Below are positions 1 to 4,029 of a DNA stretch of 6,517 nucleotides, in pieces. The first letter of the stretch is position 1. Each line of letters begins with the position of its first letter. Under the pieces are notes generated by a model. It saw nothing but the letters and a program-made list of their open reading frames with translations, did no database searches and was not told the DNA's origin. This DNA is from an uncultured Coriobacteriaceae bacterium (GTDB lineage: Bacteria > Actinomycetota > Coriobacteriia > Coriobacteriales > Eggerthellaceae): the NCBI GenBank assembly GCA_902781245.1, contig CACZIP010000225.1, forward strand, positions 1 through 6,517, given 5' to 3'. Both the position numbers and the translations under genes were made by a program.

Positions 1-1435
1 CGGCATCGAGCAGGAACGCCAGATAGCCCTTGTAGGCTTCGTACAGGTCGGCCTTGCTCACAACCTCCCAGGGTGCATGCATCGACAGCACGGCAACGCC
101 GCTGTCGATAACGTCCATCTCGTACTTGGCGGGCAGGTAGGCGATGGTTCCGCCGCCGCCCACGTCGACCCTGCCAAGCTCGGCAGTCTGGAAGGACACG
201 TTGGCGTCGTCCATGATGCGACGGATACGCGCGACATACTCGGCTGACGCATCGTTGCTGCCCGACTTGCCACGGGAGCCCGTGTACTTGTTGAACACGA
301 GGCCATGGCCCATATAGGCTGCGTTGTTCGGCTCGAAAACGCTCGCATAGGCAGGATCGAGCCCAGCCGAAACGTCACTTGACAACATGCTCGACGCAGC
401 CAAGGCGCGACGCAAATTGATGTCGCCGCCCTCGCCCGCAAGCTCCATCAGCACGGCAATGACGTTCTCGAAGAACTGCGAAGCCATGCCCGTGGCACCA
501 ACGCTGCCGATTTCCTCCTTGTCGACCAACACGGTGATGGCGGTGCGCTTGGGAGTCTCGTCGAGCGCCAGCTGCGCCACGAGCGACGGATAGGCGCACG
601 ATGAGTCATCGTGGCCGTAACCCAGAATCATCGAGCGATCGAAACCGAGGTCGCGAGCGCGACCGGCGGGAACCACTTCGATTTCGGCGGACAGGAAATC
701 CTCTTCCTCGATGTCGTATTTCTCAGCAAGCAACTTGAGCGCGTAGGCCTTGACCGGCTCCTTCGCTGCCAGCTTCTCGATTTCGGTCTTGTCAGCGTCG
801 TCCTTTTTGGCTGTCTCGTCATCTATCACGAGGGGACGTCCTCCCACCAGCACGTCGAGGTCTTCACCCGCGACTGCTTCCGATGCCTTCTTCTGCATCT
901 GGTCTTTGGCGAGGTGGATCAGCAAATCAGACACGCAAAACACGGGGTCGCCCTCGTCTTCGCCCACGTTGATCGGCACGACACTGCCATCTTTCTTGGC
1001 AACGACGCCGTGCAATGCAAGCGGAATCGTAACCCACTGGTAGTGCTTAATGCCGCCGTAGTAGTGCGTGTCGAAATGCAGCAGCTCGTTGCGTTCGAAC
1101 AGCGGATTCTGCTTGAGGTCGAGGCGCGGGGAATCGATGTGCGCACCCAAGATGTTGAAACCACCGACAAGCGGCTCTTCGCCCAGGTGCACGAGGATGA
1201 CCGCCTTGCCATGCGTCTGTGCATAGACCTTGTCACCCGGCTTGAGGGCACGGCCCTCGTCGAATGCCTGGTACAGATCTTGGTAACCGGCCTCTTCAGC
1301 CAGCTCGATCGAAGCCCGGGCAATCTCGCGCTCGGTCTTGTTCGTCGAAATGAAATCGATGTACTCTGCTGCGAACTTCTCGACTTCCTCGAGCGCTTTC
1401 GCATCGTATTTCTTCCACGCTGATTCGGTTTTCAT
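1..1435 (-). CDS. apeA: M18 family zinc aminopeptidase (C-terminal end cut by window edge)
   Basis: Cytosolic metallo-aminopeptidase that removes N-terminal residues from peptides and belongs to peptidase family M18 (aspartyl aminopeptidase/aminopeptidase I). The frame is open from the ATG at 1435 down to base 2, giving 478 residues without a stop. M18 proteins usually end soon after the last visible stretch (EAYKGYLAFLLDA), so only a few residues should be missing. Visible family motifs: GAHIDSPRLD with metal ligand H99 and D101; GYGHDDSSCAYP with D276/D277; DKEEIGS with the catalytic and metal-binding glutamates E307/E308; and SMHAPWE with ligand H453. All the zinc and catalytic residues expected for M18 are therefore present. 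A charged Lys/Asp/Glu-rich stretch (about residues 205-230) lies between the motifs. The start is supported by AAAGGA (1442-1447) six bases upstream. It is divergent from hsp20. The symbol follows usage for clostridial homologues; substrate preference cannot be read from sequence. Confidence 0.93.
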   Translation of the reverse strand, partial: MKTESAWKKYDAKALEEVEKFAAEYIDFISTNKTEREIARASIELAEEAGYQDLYQAFDEGRALKPGDKVYAQTHGKAVILVHLGEEPLVGGFNILGAHIDSPRLDLKQNPLFERNELLHFDTHYYGGIKHYQWVTIPLALHGVVAKKDGSVVPINVGEDEGDPVFCVSDLLIHLAKDQMQKKASEAVAGEDLDVLVGGRPLVIDDETAKKDDADKTEIEKLAAKEPVKAYALKLLAEKYDIEEEDFLSAEIEVVPAGRARDLGFDRSMILGYGHDDSSCAYPSLVAQLALDETPKRTAITVLVDKEEIGSVGATGMASQFFENVIAVLMELAGEGGDINLRRALAASSMLSSDVSAGLDPAYASVFEPNNAAYMGHGLVFNKYTGSRGKSGSNDASAEYVARIRRIMDDANVSFQTAELGRVDVGGGGTIAYLPAKYEMDVIDSGVAVLSMHAPWEVVSKADLYEAYKGYLAFLLDA

Positions 1436-1468
1436 TGGCAGTCCTTTCATGCGTTTCCTATCGCGCTC

Positions 1469-1497
1469 ATTATAGATAACCGAAAAGGTGCTGTCCC
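1469..1497 (-). promoter_or_regulatory. Predicted sigma-70-type promoter of the M18 aminopeptidase gene
   Basis: On the minus strand a perfect TATAAT (-10, bases 1474-1469) is preceded by GGGACA (-35, 1497-1492; 4 of 6 to TTGACA) with a 17-bp spacer. Transcription would begin near 1462, leaving a short leader of about 26 bases with the AAAGGA ribosome site at 1442-1447. The -35 and most of the spacer lie inside the inverted repeat at 1478-1506, so that repeat could influence this promoter. Confidence 0.6.
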
Positions 1498-1506
1498 TTT
1501 TCGGTT
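1478..1506. repeat. Perfect 11-bp inverted repeat (7-base loop) between divergent genes
   Basis: Arms AACCGAAAAGG (1478-1488) and CCTTTTCGGTT (1496-1506) are exact reverse complements around a 7-base loop. In RNA the stem can extend to 1475-1509 through one G-U pair. There is no T-run after either arm, and it sits between divergent genes, so a terminator role is unlikely. Two readings remain: an operator over the aminopeptidase promoter, whose -35 lies within it, or a dispersed REP-like palindrome. The minus-strand core GGGACAGCACC resembles the GGGGACAGGCACC core I recall from REP sequences associated with RAYT (Y1) transposases. Neither reading is proved here. Confidence 0.7.
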
Positions 1507-1520
1507 GTCATTCGTTTGGT

Positions 1521-1537
1521 ATCTAAGATTATCTAAG
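1521..1537. repeat. Direct repeat ATCTAAG x2, 10-bp period
   Basis: ATCTAAG occurs at 1521-1527 and 1531-1537, exactly one helical turn apart, in the AT-richer centre of the divergent intergenic region. Such spacing is typical of tandem sites for a DNA-binding protein, but two 7-base copies in AT-rich DNA can also arise by chance. No known regulator is recognised. Confidence 0.3.
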
Positions 1538-1595
1538 CCTTATTGACTCAAGTTTCTTACAGAAAGGTAACGTAAGTTTTAACAAACGGTGATGA

Positions 1596-1622
1596 TTAGC
1601 ACTCTCGCGTTGACAGTGCTAA
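1596..1622 (+). promoter_or_regulatory. CIRCE operator (HrcA-binding site) of hsp20
   Basis: TTAGCACTC (1596-1604), nine-base spacer, CAGTGCTAA (1614-1622). The CIRCE consensus is TTAGCACTC-N9-GAGTGCTAA, so 17 of 18 arm bases match and the spacer is exact. CIRCE is bound by the repressor HrcA, which is released when heat titrates GroEL; it normally controls groESL, dnaK and sometimes hsp20 genes. Its location about 80 bases before a small heat-shock gene fits that role. The right arm overlaps the -35 hexamer, so a bound repressor would directly block RNA polymerase. Confidence 0.93.
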
Positions 1623-1638
1623 TTCAGCGGCCTATAAC
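1610..1638 (+). promoter_or_regulatory. Strong sigma-70 promoter of hsp20
   Basis: A perfect -35 TTGACA (1610-1615) and -10 TATAAC (1633-1638, 5 of 6) are separated by the optimal 17 bp. Transcription should start near 1645, giving a leader of about 55 bases before the chosen hsp20 start. The -35 box straddles the CIRCE spacer and right arm, which predicts a promoter that is intrinsically strong and held off by HrcA. Confidence 0.85.
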
Positions 1639-1700
1639 GATATCAGACCAACGAACCGGGGTTCTCAACCAGGCCCCGCCATGAAAGGAAGATGAGAATT

Positions 1701-2141
1701 ATGGCAATGATCGTACCGCGTAAACACCGTGACCCGTTTGATATGTTCCTGTCCGACCCGTTCGACACATTCTTTGGGCATGCGCCCGTGCAGCAGTCGA
1801 CCCCGAACCTGATGCGCACCGACATAAAAGAGCTTGAGGACCGCATCGACATCGTCATCGACCTGCCCGGCTTCGACAAAGAGAACGTCACAGCCGAACT
1901 GAAGGAAGGCATGCTGACCGTCACCGCGCACACTGAAGCCGAAACCGACGAGGACAAGGGCACGTACGTGCGCAAGGAGCGCTTCACCGGACGTTGCAGC
2001 CGTTCGTTCTATGTCGGCGAAGACATCGAAGAAGCCGACATCAAAGCCAAGTTCGACAACGGCACACTGCAGATCACCGTTCCGAAGAATGTCGAGCAGC
2101 CCAAGCTCGAAGAGCCGCACACCATCGCCATCGAAGGTTAG
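1701..2141 (+). CDS. hsp20: Small heat-shock protein, Hsp20/alpha-crystallin family
   Basis: ATP-independent holdase chaperone that binds unfolding proteins in the cytoplasm and keeps them refoldable. The 146-residue product has a short N-terminal arm rich in Phe/Asp-Pro (DPFDMF, DPFDTFF, residues 11-25). The alpha-crystallin domain spans about residues 38-131, with the signature A-x-x-x-N-G-x-L followed by ITVPK (residues 116-129). A C-terminal I-x-I motif (IAI, 142-144) is used for oligomer assembly. Length and layout are normal for bacterial Hsp20. Start choice: AAAGGA at 1684-1689 is 11 bases from the ATG at 1701 but only 2 bases from the in-frame ATG at 1692, so 1701 is preferred; starting at 1692 would add MRI. 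It is monocistronic: its own CIRCE-controlled promoter lies upstream and a terminator follows. No disrupted residue is seen. Confidence 0.95.
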   Translation: MAMIVPRKHRDPFDMFLSDPFDTFFGHAPVQQSTPNLMRTDIKELEDRIDIVIDLPGFDKENVTAELKEGMLTVTAHTEAETDEDKGTYVRKERFTGRCSRSFYVGEDIEEADIKAKFDNGTLQITVPKNVEQPKLEEPHTIAIEG

Positions 2142-2149
2142 CAAACACG

Positions 2150-2183
2150 GGCGCGGCCCGTTCATCCCCTTGCGGGCCGCGCC
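2150..2183 (+). repeat. GC-rich hairpin just after hsp20, without U-tract
   Basis: GGCGCGGCCCG (2150-2160) and CGGGCCGCGCC (2173-2183) form a perfect 11-bp stem around a 12-base loop, beginning 8 bases after the hsp20 stop. No T-run follows, so on its own it is not a canonical intrinsic terminator. It could protect the mRNA 3' end, pause polymerase, or back up the terminator at 2251-2285. Confidence 0.7.
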
Positions 2184-2250
2184 GCCACACTAGATGGCAT
2201 CCCTTTCTCGATTACCCGAAGCCGGCTCGCCCCTCCTCCAAGCCGGCATG

Positions 2251-2285
2251 AAAGGCACCCGCTCCCCCGGGTGCCTTTTCTTTTA
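2251..2285 (+). terminator. Rho-independent terminator downstream of hsp20
   Basis: AAAGGCACCC (2251-2260) pairs perfectly with GGGTGCCTTT (2269-2278) around an 8-base C-rich loop and is followed by a T-rich tail (TTTTCTTTTA, 2276-2285). This has all the parts of an intrinsic terminator on the plus strand and separates hsp20 from the Nudix gene downstream. Confidence 0.9.
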
Positions 2286-2375
2286 TCGAGCAAAGCGCAT
2301 TGAGCGTTGTTGCGAAAAGCGCTCGGTTCTTGCGCAATAATGAGAGAAACACGGCCGAATCGATTGGAGGGCGTC

Positions 2376-2936
2376 ATGGAAACGCCGAAACTGGTTGACA
2401 TCGAACAGCAGACAGACGGCTGGGTGAAAAAATACGTTCTCAAATACGAGATGCCTGACGGCACAATGCACGACTACCATTGCGCCACGCGTCGCTCGGT
2501 CGATGAGTTCCGTGCAGGGCTCGAGCGGAACGCACGTGTAAGCAGGGCGGTCATGGACGGTTTGCAAGCACCCGACGAGCCGTTTACGCCCGATGCTGTA
2601 TGCATCGTGGCTAAAACCCCACGCGACACGCTCGTGATGATCCGCGAGTTCCGCTACCCGTTGAACAGCTGGTGCGTCGCATTCCCCGCCGGCCTTATCG
2701 ATGAAGGAGAGGATTTCGCTACAAGCGCAGCCCGCGAGCTTCGAGAAGAAACCGGCTATACGCTCGTTGTTTTCGTCGAAGCGGAGAAGACGTGCGCGCC
2801 TGCCCGCGAAGGCAACGAGCTCATCGAGGTTTTCGAGCTACCGATTGCAGGCGTACGTGATTTCCTCGACGAAAACGAACTTCCCATCGGCACACGTGCT
2901 CAGCTGGCATTGGAGCTGTTCGCGCTTCAGGCGTAG
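2376..2936 (+). CDS. Nudix hydrolase, ADP-ribose pyrophosphatase-like, with apparent internal deletion
   Basis: Nudix enzymes cleave nucleoside diphosphates linked to another group; this subfamily typically splits ADP-ribose to AMP and ribose 5-phosphate using Mg2+. The 186-residue product has an N-terminal beta-rich region (residues 1-75), then FRYPLNSWCVAFPAG leading into a perfect Nudix box: G106, E112, R120-E121, E124-E125 and G127 (pattern G-x5-E-x7-RE-U-x-EE-x-G-U). The start at 2376 has TGGAGG (2365-2370) five bases upstream; an upstream in-frame ATG at 2307 lacks such a site. AATAAT (2336-2341) is a possible -10, but no good -35 accompanies it. Oddity: after ETGYTL (residue 130) the chain goes straight to VVFVEAEKT, whereas ADP-ribose pyrophosphatases normally have some 25-35 residues here with a Gly-x-x-(S/D)-Glu loop. 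The protein is also shorter than the usual 200 or more residues. It is convergent with the cysteine hydrolase gene. Family assignment is firm; substrate and activity are uncertain. Confidence 0.9.
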   Translation: METPKLVDIEQQTDGWVKKYVLKYEMPDGTMHDYHCATRRSVDEFRAGLERNARVSRAVMDGLQAPDEPFTPDAVCIVAKTPRDTLVMIREFRYPLNSWCVAFPAGLIDEGEDFATSAARELREETGYTLVVFVEAEKTCAPAREGNELIEVFELPIAGVRDFLDENELPIGTRAQLALELFALQA

Positions 2937-2940
2937 CACG

Positions 2941-3669
2941 CTATTCGGTTAGCTCCGACGCCTCGGCCTCGGAAACGGGCTTGTCAGCCTCAGCTTCTTC
3001 TGCCTCAACCTCAAGGGCCGAACCATCGAATTCTGCCTCTTCGACTTCGCCGGGCTGCTCCAGCTCCTCAGGCTCTACGCCCTTGTCGGCTTCTTCAGCT
3101 AATTCGGCTTGATTGCGATTGATCACTCTGATCTGCAAGCCTTCCATAATATCGAAGGCTTTTTCGTTCATGATCGGGTCGGGCGAAGCCGTGCATGCAG
3201 CGTCGACGATGATGGGAACATCCGGGCAAGCTGTCCGAGCGATGACCGCATTCGACAACACGCACATGTTGGACACCAAGCCTACGAGCTCGATGCTCTC
3301 GAACGGCGCAGCGCCGATGCGCTCGGCAACTGCCTGACGCTTCATCAAGCGTTCGAACAAGGCCGTCGATCCGAACGTCGGCTTCATGAACACGTCATCG
3401 GAATCATGCAGCCTCGTCGCCACCTGTCCGTACAACTCATGTCCGTCGGTGCCCTCGATGCAATGTGGAATCGGCAAATTCATGCCCTCGAATGTTTCAA
3501 GGTAGTTCTTGTGATGCGTGTCATACGTGAATGCGATATGGTCAGCCGCTTCACGGTATTCGTCGATTTTCCTCGCAATGCGTTCGTCGAGCAGCTCGGC
3601 ACCTTCAAAACCCAATGCACCGTCGACGAAGTCGTTCTGGTAGTCAACGACAATCAACAGACGCTTCAT
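2941..3669 (-). CDS. Isochorismatase/nicotinamidase-family cysteine hydrolase with acidic C-terminal tail
   Basis: Alpha/beta cysteine hydrolase that probably cleaves an amide such as nicotinamide (to nicotinate and ammonia) in the cytoplasm. The 242-residue product carries the Asp-Lys-Cys triad: D9 (VVDYQNDF), K96 (FMKPTFGS) and C136 (GLVSNMCVLSNA). It also has candidate metal ligands D50, H52 and H69 (YDTHHKNY, LPIPHCIEG), which favour a nicotinamidase-like over an isochorismatase-like enzyme. The start at 3669 is chosen because AGGGG/GGAAG (3675-3682) sits just upstream and the family's beta-1 strand (KRLLIVVDYQNDF) starts immediately; a 37-codon longer reading would overlap yerC. The catalytic domain ends near residue 186. 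Residues 187-242 are a Glu/Ala-rich, low-complexity, probably disordered tail not usual in the family. Likely read through from yerC 67 bases upstream, or from its own unrecognised promoter in that gap. Confidence 0.88.
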   Translation of the reverse strand: MKRLLIVVDYQNDFVDGALGFEGAELLDERIARKIDEYREAADHIAFTYDTHHKNYLETFEGMNLPIPHCIEGTDGHELYGQVATRLHDSDDVFMKPTFGSTALFERLMKRQAVAERIGAAPFESIELVGLVSNMCVLSNAVIARTACPDVPIIVDAACTASPDPIMNEKAFDIMEGLQIRVINRNQAELAEEADKGVEPEELEQPGEVEEAEFDGSALEVEAEEAEADKPVSEAEASELTE

Positions 3670-3690
3670 GCTAACTTCCCCTCGTTGGAA

Positions 3691-3707
3691 TGCCAACCGA
3701 TTTGGCA
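3691..3707. repeat. Palindrome TGCCAA-N5-TTGGCA in the leader of the cysteine hydrolase gene
   Basis: Two exact 6-base inverted arms (3691-3696 and 3702-3707) flank a 5-base spacer in the 67-base gap between yerC and the cysteine hydrolase, 22 bases before the hydrolase start. It could be a repressor site or a short RNA hairpin near the ribosome site. No T-run follows it, so it is not a terminator. Symmetry of this size can occur by chance. Confidence 0.4.
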
Positions 3708-3736
3708 CGTGAAACGCTATTGTGACAGAAGTTTCT

Positions 3737-4027
3737 CTATTCGGAAAGCGCGTCGAGCGCGGCACGGTAACCACCCGCACCGTAGCTCAAGCATTTGGAA
3801 ACACGCGCGATGGTTGTGGCTGAGGCACCCGTCGCCTGTTCGATCTGGGCATACGACTTGCCATCATCGAGCATGCGGGCAACGGCCAAACGCTGCGAAC
3901 TTTCCCGAATCTCTCGGATGGTGAACATGTCCTCCATGAGAGCAAACAGCGTGTCTTTGTCATCTATAGCCGCCAGCACTTCGAGCAGGTTCTCGACGTC
4001 GGGCGTTCGAATGTCGCTCGTAGGCAT
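3737..4027 (-). CDS. yerC: YerC/YecD family TrpR-related DNA-binding protein
   Basis: Small helix-turn-helix protein of the Trp-repressor superfamily (YerC/YecD type, about 95-100 residues); a DNA-binding transcription regulator whose ligand and targets are generally unknown. The 96-residue product is all-helical in character: dimerising helices at about residues 11-48 (VENLLEVLAAI, MEDMFTIREIRE), then SQRLAVARMLDDGKSYAQI and ATGASATTIARVSKCL, which form the helix-turn-helix at about 44-80, and a YGAGGYRAAL tail typical of the family. The start at 4027 has AGGAG (4035-4039) seven bases upstream; a longer in-frame reading would run into the preceding gene in another frame and lacks support. 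Only two bases separate it from the stop of the 765-codon fusion gene, so it is in the same operon and probably translationally coupled. Its ribosome site lies inside the 3' end of that gene. Confidence 0.9.
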   Translation of the reverse strand: MPTSDIRTPDVENLLEVLAAIDDKDTLFALMEDMFTIREIRESSQRLAVARMLDDGKSYAQIEQATGASATTIARVSKCLSYGAGGYRAALDALSE

Positions 4028-4029
4028 GC

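Noticed and set aside
611..1423. Long plus-strand reading frame (270 codons) opposite the aminopeptidase
   Set aside because: It lies wholly antisense to a frame with all M18 motifs; its translation shows no recognisable domain and it has no convincing ribosome site.
1478..1506. Reading the 11-bp inverted repeat as an intrinsic terminator
   Set aside because: No T-run follows on either strand and the flanking genes diverge, so no transcript should end there.
1532..1552. Possible HAIR operator (HspR site, CTTGAGT-N7-ACTCAAG) before hsp20
   Set aside because: The right half ACTCAAG (1546-1552) is exact, but the left half at the required spacing (TCTAAGC) matches only 3 of 7 bases.
1543..1571. 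Second promoter for hsp20 (TTGACT, 17 bp, GGTAAC)
   Set aside because: The -10 matches only 3 of 6, and a much better promoter merged with CIRCE lies downstream.
2307..2375. Longer Nudix start at the ATG at 2307
   Set aside because: No ribosome site precedes it and the added residues do not fit the family, whereas TGGAGG sits five bases before the ATG at 2376.
3670..3780. Longer start (3780) for the cysteine hydrolase
   Set aside because: It would overlap yerC and add 37 residues ahead of the family's first strand; the ATG at 3669 has a good ribosome site.
3109..3924. Plus-strand reading frame of 271 codons across the hydrolase and yerC
   Set aside because: It overlaps two well-supported minus-strand genes and their intergenic gap; its translation is rich in Arg/His/Cys, typical of an antisense shadow.
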